Of a DNA stretch of 64,000 bases, positions 42,932-50,438 are shown piece after piece. The first letter of the stretch is position 1, and every line of letters starts with the position of its first letter. The DNA comes from JAXHMM01 sp964528445 (GTDB lineage: Bacteria; Bacteroidota; Rhodothermia; Balneolales; Balneolaceae): the NCBI GenBank assembly GCA_964528445.1, contig CAZGSL010000002.1, forward strand, positions 1-64,000, given 5' to 3'. A program made the position numbers and the translations under genes. Under the pieces are notes generated by a model that saw only the letters and a program-made list of their open reading frames with translations, made no database searches and was not told the origin of the DNA.

Positions 42932-43558
42932 ATGCCGCAATTTCCGTTTCCCATTCCCAAATCCTTCTCTTCCTACACGGAACAGTTTGAGCGCCATCCG
43001 GATAAGACCATCGGGAGACTGGAGCAGCAGTTGAAGAAACAGGGGGCCAACGCGGTGGGGTACTTTCTTCTGGCCTGGTTTCATCACCTGCATGACCAGC
43101 AGGAGGAAGCGGTGCAGTATGCCCACCGGGCCCGGATTCATGCTTCAGGCAGCCCTTTCTTCAGAAAACTGCACTACTATCTCAGTCACCCGAAACAGTT
43201 CGAGGCCTGGACCCCGCGGGAAGAGTGGGATCGCTCGCGCGCCCGAATCCGGGATACCGGGAACCAGGACCCGGTTATGGATCTTGATCGCCTGATTGAC
43301 CGGCTTTCCCGTGTGGAGTCACGTCGTATTCGTCCCGGGAAAAGATCCAAAAATCTGCCCGCGCCCATCTCCAGGGGCGAAAACGTGGAGGACATTATTT
43401 CCGATACGCTGGCCGACATTCATGCCCGCCAGGGCAAAACCGATCTGGCGATACAAACCTACCGCCGCCTGAAGGACCGCAATACCGAAAAGGAAGAGTA
43501 CTACCGGGAGAAGATCGAGCGTCTTGAGGACAGGAGAGCCAAGGAGAACGAGGATTAG
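42932..43558 (+). CDS. TPR-like protein of unknown function
   Basis: The product is 208 residues without signal peptide or membrane helix. Two TPR-like helical pairs are visible: ANAVGYFLLAWFHHLHDQQE with a following AVQYAHRARIHA (about 38-70), and DTLADIHARQGKTDLAIQTY (about 155-175), separated by a basic stretch rich in Arg/Lys (RRIRPGKRSK). The C-terminus is a charged helix. I do not recognise a family with a known role. It sits after lptE, where other Bacteroidota carry a small hypothetical before secG. Its end overlaps the convergent MBL gene by 4 bases. Confidence 0.75.
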   Translation: MPQFPFPIPKSFSSYTEQFERHPDKTIGRLEQQLKKQGANAVGYFLLAWFHHLHDQQEEAVQYAHRARIHASGSPFFRKLHYYLSHPKQFEAWTPREEWDRSRARIRDTGNQDPVMDLDRLIDRLSRVESRRIRPGKRSKNLPAPISRGENVEDIISDTLADIHARQGKTDLAIQTYRRLKDRNTEKEEYYREKIERLEDRRAKENED

Positions 43559-44190
43559 CCCCTGACGAAAGGATTTGACTGCTTCTCCTCGCCGATCGAG
43601 GTTGAGGGACCGTGTCCGGGGTGCACCACCGTTTGCTCCGGGAGCGTATACAGCTTCTCCCGAATGGTCCTGCTGAGCAACTCCATGCTCCCTTTGTAAA
43701 GATCGGTGCGCCCGATTCCGTTTTTAAAAAGCGTGTCTCCCGCCACCAGCAGGTGCTCCGGCTCCGAATAGAGGGAAACGTGGTCGGGGGCGTGCCCCGG
43801 CGTGTGAATCACCTCGAAGCGGAACGGCCCCAGCTCCCAGTTCTCCTGTTCCCTCAGCGGCTCCGGCTCAAATTCGAAGGGACGAACCTGGAATCCGAAC
43901 ATGGAAGCCTGGGAAGGAAAATTATCCCACAGGTAGCGGTCCTCGTCACTCAGGTAGACCGGTACGTCGAACCGCTCGCGTACCCGGCGAAGTCCCAGCA
44001 CGTGATCCACATGGGCATGGGTCAGCACGACGGCCAGCAGTTCGGCCCCTTCCTCCTCCAGCCGGCGGGTACAATCCCGCATCTCGGATCCGTCGGCAAA
44101 ACCGGGATCGATCAGAAGCGCCTTTCCGGATTCCGTCAGCAGGTAGGTGTTCTCGGCGAAGGGGCCAACGGTAAAGGGAAATATCTTCAT
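43555..44190 (-). CDS. MBL-fold hydrolase, glyoxalase-II-like (YcbL type)
   Basis: The product is 211 residues. The metal motif THAHVDHVLG (HxHxDH) is complete, with further ligands His in TPGHAPDHVS, Asp in LVAGDTLF and His in VVHPGHGPST. The short length without the C-terminal helical substrate domain matches the YcbL/type II glyoxalase group, which act on thioesters or persulfides. The substrate is unresolved. It starts only about 13 bases after the bL31 terminator, so it needs either readthrough or a promoter inside the terminator region. Confidence 0.9.
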   Translation of the reverse strand: MKIFPFTVGPFAENTYLLTESGKALLIDPGFADGSEMRDCTRRLEEEGAELLAVVLTHAHVDHVLGLRRVRERFDVPVYLSDEDRYLWDNFPSQASMFGFQVRPFEFEPEPLREQENWELGPFRFEVIHTPGHAPDHVSLYSEPEHLLVAGDTLFKNGIGRTDLYKGSMELLSRTIREKLYTLPEQTVVHPGHGPSTSIGEEKQSNPFVRG

Positions 44191-44202
44191 GGAACGGGGG
44201 AC

Positions 44203-44240
44203 AAAAAAAAGACTTCCCGTTTCAATCGGCGGGAAGTCTT
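44203..44240 (-). terminator. Rho-independent terminator of the bL31 gene
   Basis: On the minus strand a 10-bp perfect stem (44239-44230 with 44219-44210) with a 10-nt loop is followed by a run of at least seven T (44209-44203). This is the best intrinsic terminator seen in the window. Confidence 0.85.
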
Positions 44241-44277
44241 CTGATTCATATGAAAACCGATGAAAACGGTCTGAATA

Positions 44278-44499
44278 TCACTCTTCCTCTTCCGTTCCGT
44301 ACCGCTTGTTAAACCGGTCAATTCGCCCGGCTTTTTTCTGAAGCTTCAGGTTGTCGGTGTAGAAAGGATGGTTTTTGGAGTCAACTTCGCTCCGGTAGGT
44401 CCCGCCCTGTGGATTCATGGTGCTGCGGGTTTTAAACTCGGTACCGTCACTCAGGACTACCGTGATTTCGTCGTATTCGGGATGGATATCGTTCTTCAT
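44278..44499 (-). CDS. rpmE: Ribosomal protein bL31 (zinc-free type)
   Basis: The product is 73 residues: MKNDIHPEYDEITVVLSDGT, a STMNPQGGTY segment, SKNHPFYTDNLKLQKKAGRI and DRFNKRYG. It lacks the CxxC/HxxC zinc ligands of C+ bL31, so it is the C- form (YtiA/RpmE2 type). It has a canonical promoter (44536-44566) and an intrinsic terminator, that is, a single-gene unit. Confidence 0.95.
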   Translation of the reverse strand: MKNDIHPEYDEITVVLSDGTEFKTRSTMNPQGGTYRSEVDSKNHPFYTDNLKLQKKAGRIDRFNKRYGTEEEE

Positions 44500-44535
44500 G
44501 GAAAATATCTTTTATGCCAGCTTAATTTCAGGCGT

Positions 44536-44566
44536 ACAATATACGATTCTCCCCCTCTTTTTGCAA
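44536..44566 (-). promoter_or_regulatory. Promoter of the bL31 gene
   Basis: On the minus strand TTG (44566-44564) and TATATTGT (44543-44536) are 20 nt apart, about 36 nt before the ATG. Confidence 0.6.
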
Positions 44567-44571
44567 TACAG

Positions 44572-46083
44572 TCAGGAACCGTAGTCATCGAATTCGTCCA
44601 TGTCGTCGATGTCGCCCATCGAACCCAGCATGCTGTCCAGCATATCGGTATAACTTCGGCCGTCGTCCAGATCCTCCCGGCCCAGCATGGAATATTGATG
44701 CAGCCCCTCCAGAATCAAGTCCATGATCACGTAGTCATCCTCCGCCAGCTTCTCCTCCCGGTAACGCTCCGCAAGATCCGCCAGGCCGGGTACGGACCCG
44801 AGCGACTCCCGGTACGCCTCTTCGCTCATATCGTCTCTCAGCTCCACCGTATTTCCCTCGTTGAACCAGTCGATGGTCTCCCGGTAAACCGAGGTTTCCT
44901 CCTGCTTCTTCTGGCGCTGCGGGTCCGGGAAATGACGCGCGAACACCTGCTTGACGGCCTTCCCGATGATGTGGCGGGCCACGTTGACGGCTCCCTCCTG
45001 CTCACCCTCGTAAACCAGTTCCATTTTCCCCGTCAGGGCGGGCACCATATGAAAAATATCGGTCACCCTGGCCCGCGTCTCCTCAGCACCGTTGGCGATG
45101 GCCCGCCGCTCCGCTGACGAGATAAGCTGCTCCATCGCGGTAATAGTCATGCGCGTGGAGACGCCGCTTTTCTGGTCAATGTATTCGGACTGGCGGGCAA
45201 CATGCGCCGACTGTTCGATAATGTGGCGGATGATTTTCGGTATGCGCACGCGCGATCGCCCGTTGCGCTGCATCCAGGCTTCCTGTTCGGTAATCCTCAT
45301 ACCCGTATCCAGGTCCCGCGGGTAGTGGGTCAGAATCTGGGAATCGATTCGGTCCTTGAGCGGAGTGATGATGTTTCCCCGATTGGTATAGTCTTCGGGG
45401 TTCGCCGAGAAAACCATGGCCACATCCATGGGGATGCGCACATTGAATCCCCGGATCTGAATATCCCGCTCCTGCATGATGTTCAACAGGGAGACCTGGA
45501 TGCGGGGCTGCAGGTCGGGCAATTCGTTGATGGCAAAGATCCCGCGGTTGGTACGGGGAATAAGGCCGAAGTTGATCACCCTCTCATCGGCCAGCGTGAG
45601 TTTGCGCGCCGCGGCCTTGATGGGATCGATATCCCCGATCAGGTCGGCCACGGTGGTGTCGGGGGTGGCCAGCTTCTCCCCATACCGCTCTCGGCGGTGG
45701 ACCCAGTCGATGGGCGTTTCGTCCCCCTTCTCTTCGATAAGTTCCCTGGCATGGCGGGAGACCGGGTTAAAGGGATCGTCGTTGATGGCCGACCCCTGTA
45801 CCACCGGCATGTATTCGTCCAGAAACCGTACCAGCATCCGGAGCATGCGCGTTTTGGCCTGTCCCCGGAGTCCCAGCAGGATCAGGTCGTGGCGGGCCAG
45901 GAGGGCGTGCTGAATCTGCGGGATGACCGAATGGTCGTAACCCAGGATGCCCGGGAAGAGAGGCTCTCCGCTTTCGATCCGCGCGATCAGGTTGTTCCTG
46001 ATTTCATCTTTCACCGAGAGGGATTCCCATCCGCTCTCTTTCAGATCGCCCAGCGTCTCGACATTTTCGTGCAGTTTTCCCAT
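44572..46083 (-). CDS. Magnesium-chelatase/MoxR-like AAA ATPase
   Basis: From ATG 46083 the product has 503 residues. The nucleotide loop is LLGLRGQAKTRM (70-80), a Walker A variant with Ala before Lys, and the Walker B region is GIFAINELPDL with Asn-Glu instead of Asp-Glu. The sensor region MVFSANPEDYTNRG and the insert RNRITPL-like NIITPLKDRIDSQI are typical of the ChlI/MoxR clade. The C-terminus (about 440-503) is acidic and Met-rich. Such ATPases normally work with a von Willebrand factor A protein, and none is adjacent. It is last in the five-gene run with pabB and pabC. Confidence 0.85.
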   Translation of the reverse strand: MGKLHENVETLGDLKESGWESLSVKDEIRNNLIARIESGEPLFPGILGYDHSVIPQIQHALLARHDLILLGLRGQAKTRMLRMLVRFLDEYMPVVQGSAINDDPFNPVSRHARELIEEKGDETPIDWVHRRERYGEKLATPDTTVADLIGDIDPIKAAARKLTLADERVINFGLIPRTNRGIFAINELPDLQPRIQVSLLNIMQERDIQIRGFNVRIPMDVAMVFSANPEDYTNRGNIITPLKDRIDSQILTHYPRDLDTGMRITEQEAWMQRNGRSRVRIPKIIRHIIEQSAHVARQSEYIDQKSGVSTRMTITAMEQLISSAERRAIANGAEETRARVTDIFHMVPALTGKMELVYEGEQEGAVNVARHIIGKAVKQVFARHFPDPQRQKKQEETSVYRETIDWFNEGNTVELRDDMSEEAYRESLGSVPGLADLAERYREEKLAEDDYVIMDLILEGLHQYSMLGREDLDDGRSYTDMLDSMLGSMGDIDDMDEFDDYGS

Positions 46084-46143
46084 TGATGGTGTTTTCCGGT
46101 TTCTTCCCGTATTCCGTCTCATTAAACTCCAGCCGGCGTACAA

Positions 46144-47427
46144 TCATTTCATGGGCAGCGCCCTGCCCTTCACCAGGGTCTCCCGCCACTCGGCATTCGG
46201 GTCCGAATCGCTGGTAATAGCCCCTCCCACCGAATAGAACAGGCGGTTACCTTTTATCAGGGCCGACCGTATCACGACGTTAAAATCAAAATCTCCGTCC
46301 GGTTTAACATACCCGACAGCTCCCGAATAGATCCCGCGCCGGTAGTTCTCAAGCTCATCGATCGCTTTCATGACACGGATCTTTGGTGCCCCGGTCATCG
46401 ATCCCATGGGATAGCACGCCTTGACAATTTCAAAGGGATCTTCCACGGCGGCCTCCCCCTCAATGGTGGAGACCATCTGGTGTACGGTGCCAAACGACTG
46501 AATTTCAAAAAGGTCCCGCACGCCCACGCTTCCCTGCCGGGAAATCCGGCTGAGGTCGTTTCTTACCAGGTCCACGATCATCAGGTTCTCCGCCCGGTCC
46601 TTGGCCGATTCGATAAGAGAGTTCCTCAACCTGCGGTCCTCCGCATCGGTCTCCCCCCGTTCCACCGTTCCCTTGATGGGCTGGGAGAAGACACGGTTTC
46701 CGTGCTTCGCCAGGAAGCGTTCCGGCGAGAGCGAACAGATCCTGAGATCTTCCGCCTCCAGGTAGGCAGCGAACGGGACCGGCCCCACTTCCCTCATCCG
46801 CCGGTAGAGCTCGAACGGGTCGCCCGTAAACGACCCGCTCATCTGGTGAGAGAGGTTCAACTCGTAAAAATCCCCCTCCCTGATCCTTCGCTGTACCTCC
46901 CGAATCCGTTCGACATACTCAAAACGGCTTACGGAGGAGGTGAAATCCCTTATGGAGAGCTCCCCCGCGGTCTCCCTCTCGCCGTTCCGTTCCTCGCCTT
47001 CGTCCGGCGAAATTCCGCCGGGTTCAGGAACCGCCCCCCTGATGGCGCGTATCTCCCCGCTCTCATGGCGATACTCCAGGAGGATTCCGGGACGGAAAAA
47101 ATAGAGATCGGGCGCCCCCACCGGATCGGGATTGCGCGACCGCAGCTCCTCCAGGTAATTTTTCAGGTCATATCCCAGGTAACCGAACATCCATCCCGGG
47201 TCCCGCCGGTACCACTCTGCGATACGGTCCCACGGATTTTCCCCTCCGTCTTCCTCTTTGCCGGCCCTCCAGGAAATGACCGACTCCGGTTTGCCCGCCA
47301 GGTAGGAAATTCGTCCCGCAGGGTGGTCGGGAGATTGCGATTCCAGCAGCAGTACGGGGCCCATACCGCGCAGACGCTCCACGTAGGGATCCAGCACGCC
47401 CTGTATGTGCGTCTTCCGTCTCTTCAT
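46144..47427 (-). CDS. pabB: Aminodeoxychorismate synthase component I
   Basis: From ATG 47427 the product is 427 residues; the longer frame overlaps pabC and is not needed. The chorismate-binding domain shows FSQPIKGTVERG (the Lys of PIKGT marks PabB, where anthranilate synthase has PIAGT), LMIVDLVRNDLSRI, GTVHQMVSTIEG and GSMTGAPKIRVM. The N-terminal domain is short and lacks an obvious tryptophan-feedback site. It makes 4-amino-4-deoxychorismate for folate. The glutaminase PabA is not in the window; PabB can use ammonia or a shared TrpG. Confidence 0.93.
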   Translation of the reverse strand: MKRRKTHIQGVLDPYVERLRGMGPVLLLESQSPDHPAGRISYLAGKPESVISWRAGKEEDGGENPWDRIAEWYRRDPGWMFGYLGYDLKNYLEELRSRNPDPVGAPDLYFFRPGILLEYRHESGEIRAIRGAVPEPGGISPDEGEERNGERETAGELSIRDFTSSVSRFEYVERIREVQRRIREGDFYELNLSHQMSGSFTGDPFELYRRMREVGPVPFAAYLEAEDLRICSLSPERFLAKHGNRVFSQPIKGTVERGETDAEDRRLRNSLIESAKDRAENLMIVDLVRNDLSRISRQGSVGVRDLFEIQSFGTVHQMVSTIEGEAAVEDPFEIVKACYPMGSMTGAPKIRVMKAIDELENYRRGIYSGAVGYVKPDGDFDFNVVIRSALIKGNRLFYSVGGAITSDSDPNAEWRETLVKGRALPMK

Positions 47428-47443
47428 CCTGTATGATTCCTGT

Positions 47444-48313
47444 TCACAGCTTTTGGGCGTTCCGTTCAACATAGCCGGCGTAAGCCTTCCGCAGCCGGCC
47501 GACCAGCGGGTGCCCGGGATCCAGGGCATGATCGTCGATCCGGGAGACGGGCATAACTCCCCTGAGGGAGTTGCAGGTCCAGGCGGCCTCCGCCCCGTAC
47601 AGCTCCCCGGGATCATAGCGGCCGGTCCTGACCTCCGGCCAGTCTTCTTCCTCCAGCAGGGAGAGCAGAACGGCGCGGGTGATTCCCGGAAGCAGGTCGC
47701 ACCTTTCGTCCGGCGTATAGATCCGTTCCCCGTCCGTCCAGAAGATATTCGCCATGGCGGTCTCCGAGACCCATCCCTCCACCGACAGCATCAGGGCGTC
47801 GTCGGCCCCTTTCCGGCGGGCCTCCCCGGAGGCAAGGATAAGGTTGGTGCCCCCGCTCCACTTGTAGCGCGACGGCAGGGCGGCTCCCGGAATCCTGCGG
47901 GTGGAGGAGGTAGCCAGTTCCCACGCCGATTTCGAAGCCGGAAGCTCGCCGCACGTCATGGCGTATTCCACCTCCCTCATCCCTTCCGTGCCGTATCCTC
48001 GTCCTCCCTCCCGCCACACCTGCAAACGAACGCCGGCAGGACGCTCCATCAGATCGTTTTTGCGCAGGAGTCTGGCGATGGCATCCCCGAGCGCCGCTTC
48101 GTCCAGTTGCGGGGGACATGGGATCCCCAGCTGCTCGAGTCCCCCGCGCAGCCGTTCAAGGTGGCGATCCAGATGCAGCAGCGAGCCCCGTTGGGAGCGG
48201 AAGGTCTCAAAACAGCCGTCCCCGTACCGGACCCCCCGGGAATCGGCCCGTATCACCGGTTCGCCGGAGGGAATGAGTTTACCGTTGTACAGCATCCACG
48301 ATTCACTCTCCAT
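47444..48313 (-). CDS. pabC: Aminotransferase class IV, probably aminodeoxychorismate lyase
   Basis: The product is 289 residues. Class IV markers are DSRGVRYGDGCFETFR, HLDRHLERLRGGL, PLP-lysine region SRYKWSGGTNLILAS and GWVSETAMANIFW with the acidic residue that contacts the pyridine nitrogen, and LLPGITRAVLL. Lying 16 bases before pabB, it is most likely PabC, which releases pyruvate to give p-aminobenzoate. D-amino-acid or branched-chain aminotransferase activity is the alternative. Its start overlaps the end of the thioredoxin-fold gene by 11 bases. Confidence 0.88.
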   Translation of the reverse strand: MESESWMLYNGKLIPSGEPVIRADSRGVRYGDGCFETFRSQRGSLLHLDRHLERLRGGLEQLGIPCPPQLDEAALGDAIARLLRKNDLMERPAGVRLQVWREGGRGYGTEGMREVEYAMTCGELPASKSAWELATSSTRRIPGAALPSRYKWSGGTNLILASGEARRKGADDALMLSVEGWVSETAMANIFWTDGERIYTPDERCDLLPGITRAVLLSLLEEEDWPEVRTGRYDPGELYGAEAAWTCNSLRGVMPVSRIDDHALDPGHPLVGRLRKAYAGYVERNAQKL

Positions 48314-48845
48314 GGCCGATCACCCGCGAGAGGCTGTCTATTTGAGCGTTTCCCCGGTATCCCACAAATACACTGCGGACCTCTCCCCCGGGGCCGTAGA
48401 GAAGCATGGTGGGGATGCCCGGGACCTGGTATTCGGAAAAATGACGTCCGCCGTTTACCCAGGTGAAAGGATAGCCGTGCCGGTCCCGGTACTCCCGGAT
48501 GTCCTCGCCGCGATCGCGGACGGCGGCCGCCACAATCCTCAGCCGATCGGGGTACGCCCTGCCGAGCTCCGCCAGGGCTTCGTGGCGTTCGTTGCCGTAG
48601 ATTGACCAGGTCGACCAGAAATCGACCAGCACATACCGTCCCGCAAAATCGGAAATCCTGAGGCTGTCGTCCGAAAGCGATTCCGGCCAGAATTCCTGGC
48701 GCAGGGAATCCGACGAGGTCACCTGCTCCTTGAAATAGCGCTTGCCCCCCGAATCGGTCCAGTAGGAGAAAAAAGCGATGAGCGCCGCCGCCAGCAGGGC
48801 GACGACGAGTATGAAAACGTTGAAATATTTGGGATCAATACGCAT
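48303..48845 (-). CDS. TlpA-like thioredoxin-fold protein lacking the CxxC
   Basis: The product is 180 residues with an N-terminal membrane anchor (about 8-29) and a periplasmic thioredoxin-like domain. VLVDFWSTWSIYGNERHEAL is the redox-helix position, where TlpA/ResA proteins have WCxxC; here the two cysteines are Ser81 and Gly84. The rest of the fold is kept, including the cis-proline loop VPGIPTMLLYGP and the extra strand IVAAAVRDRGED. There is no Cys elsewhere. It cannot do dithiol chemistry and probably binds a partner or peptide. It is coupled to pabC by an 11-base overlap. Confidence 0.85.
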   Translation of the reverse strand: MRIDPKYFNVFILVVALLAAALIAFFSYWTDSGGKRYFKEQVTSSDSLRQEFWPESLSDDSLRISDFAGRYVLVDFWSTWSIYGNERHEALAELGRAYPDRLRIVAAAVRDRGEDIREYRDRHGYPFTWVNGGRHFSEYQVPGIPTMLLYGPGGEVRSVFVGYRGNAQIDSLSRVIGHGE

Positions 48846-48862
48846 GGGTTACCGGCCGACGG

Positions 48863-49636
48863 CTACTCCAGTTCGTTCATCAGTTCCCGGCACTGTGCTT
48901 TCAACTCCTCGTCCTCCGGCAGCCGGAGCGGCATGTCCAGCGCCTCGTTGCAGGCCTCCACCGCCTCCCCTTCGCGACCCATCTCCCGGTACACCCTCGC
49001 CAGATCATAAAAATAGAGAATGAAGCGATCATCCAGGTTGATCGCCCTCTCTATGTAATCGGCCGCTTTCCGGGTGCTTGCATCTCCCGGAATTCCGCCG
49101 AACAGGGTATTAGCGGCAAGGCGCTCCACGAAATTCAGGTTGGCGATCTGGAAATTCCATCGCCCCAGCAAGTGCCATGCCCCGGCGTGGGTCGAATCGA
49201 TCTGCAGCGCCCGGTCGGTATATTTTTTGATCTCCCGGGAGGCCGCCACACGGTCGCGGGCACTGGAGATCAGCGCCATGCGCCCCATGGCAACGGCCAT
49301 GACGAAATTGGATTCGGCCCGCGTGGAATCTTCGGCCAACGCCTTTTCGGCGAACGATTTGGCGTTTTCAAAGTACTCCCGCTGAACCGTGGTCTCTTCC
49401 TGGCGTTTCCCGATCCTGGCCTGCAGGAAGCTGATTCGCCACAGCGCCGTAAAATGGTCCGGGTCCTCCTCCAGAACCTCGCGGTAGGCCTGGAGAGCCT
49501 CACTCTCATGGTGATGTTCAAACAGGGAGTCGGCCTGCTGCGCCAGATCCCCGTTCTGGGCTGTAGCAGGCAGCGAGGAAATGCCAAATAACAAAATGCT
49601 TAAAATGCTGATACACAATGACTTATAATATATCAT
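48863..49636 (-). CDS. Secreted TPR protein
   Basis: The product is 257 residues. A Sec signal peptide (about 1-26, ending SLPATAQ) precedes four to five TPR helical pairs: ALQAYREVLEEDPDHFTALW, SFAEKALAEDSTRAESNFVM, KYTDRALQIDSTHAGAWHLL, AADYIERAINLDDRFILYFY and EAVEACNEALD. The pattern resembles the RMDN-like group of TPR proteins found in many Bacteroidota. It is the first gene of the run with the thioredoxin-fold protein (17-base gap), pabC, pabB and the AAA ATPase. It is probably a periplasmic scaffold. Confidence 0.8.
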   Translation of the reverse strand: MIYYKSLCISILSILLFGISSLPATAQNGDLAQQADSLFEHHHESEALQAYREVLEEDPDHFTALWRISFLQARIGKRQEETTVQREYFENAKSFAEKALAEDSTRAESNFVMAVAMGRMALISSARDRVAASREIKKYTDRALQIDSTHAGAWHLLGRWNFQIANLNFVERLAANTLFGGIPGDASTRKAADYIERAINLDDRFILYFYDLARVYREMGREGEAVEACNEALDMPLRLPEDEELKAQCRELMNELE

Positions 49637-49754
49637 ACAGAATAATTTAAAATATTCATTTGATGGCGGAAAATTCTCCTCACCCGCATGAGTAATGAGG
49701 AAACGTCCTCCACCCCGCCATCGTATTCACTCCCCTGAACAGCAATTGGGGGTT

Positions 49755-50438
49755 TCAGATTCCCGGGGGATTTTCAACGATCCTGCCGTCTTCCCTTATC
49801 TCAAACTCCGTGACATGTACGGATATTTCGCTGATCAGCCGGCTGCTTATCTCACGGGTCCGGGTAAACACTTCCAGGTCACGGGAGATACGAACGTAAC
49901 TCTCAATCCTGCGGCCGTAACCGTCGCGGTAGGGAGCCAGGGACCGGGCCGAGAGCACCTCGCCCGTGGGTGAGAGCGCGGCGGCCATGAGATCCATGTC
50001 CAGGAACGGCAGGCCGTTTTTGCGCAAAACAAAAAAGAGCACCCGAATTTCCCCCCTTCCGGCCAGCCCCAGCGGATAGTAGCTGTATTTTCCGAAATCG
50101 GAATCGGTCAAATCGGCGGACTTCAGGAAGAGGCGGCGATCCGATTCCGCCAGCGAGACGAGGGACTCGGTGTCGAAGGTGAGGGGAAGCGACAGGGTGT
50201 GACCGGTCTGCGCCAGCACCTCCTTCACCGCCTTGTTTAACCGCTGCCGACGCATCTCCCGCTCCCCGCGCCCTTCCGCTTCACGCCGGAGCTGACGGTG
50301 AAACGTTTGATAGGATTCCGATTCTACGTACTCGTCGCCCAGCTCCAGCGGCGGAGGAGGTTCCGGGGAATCCCCACATCCCGCCGCCAGCAGAAGCACG
50401 GCCGGCAGCAGGAGAGCAAATAAGCGCAGGCCCTTCAT
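49755..50438 (-). CDS. Lipoprotein at the end of the dual-RND operon
   Basis: From ATG 50438 the product is 227 residues; its start overlaps the RND-pump stop as ATGA. The signal ends LLLAAGC with lipidated Cys21 and is followed by a Pro-rich spacer. The mature domain is alpha/beta with an Arg/Glu-rich helix (RQLRREAEGRGEREMRR) and beta strands (RVLFFVLRKNGLPFLDMD). I do not recognise a family. The fixed position behind the pump suggests a part or modulator of the exporter. The longer upstream frame is antisense-like and was not used. Confidence 0.7.
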   Translation of the reverse strand: MKGLRLFALLLPAVLLLAAGCGDSPEPPPPLELGDEYVESESYQTFHRQLRREAEGRGEREMRRQRLNKAVKEVLAQTGHTLSLPLTFDTESLVSLAESDRRLFLKSADLTDSDFGKYSYYPLGLAGRGEIRVLFFVLRKNGLPFLDMDLMAAALSPTGEVLSARSLAPYRDGYGRRIESYVRISRDLEVFTRTREISSRLISEISVHVTEFEIREDGRIVENPPGI

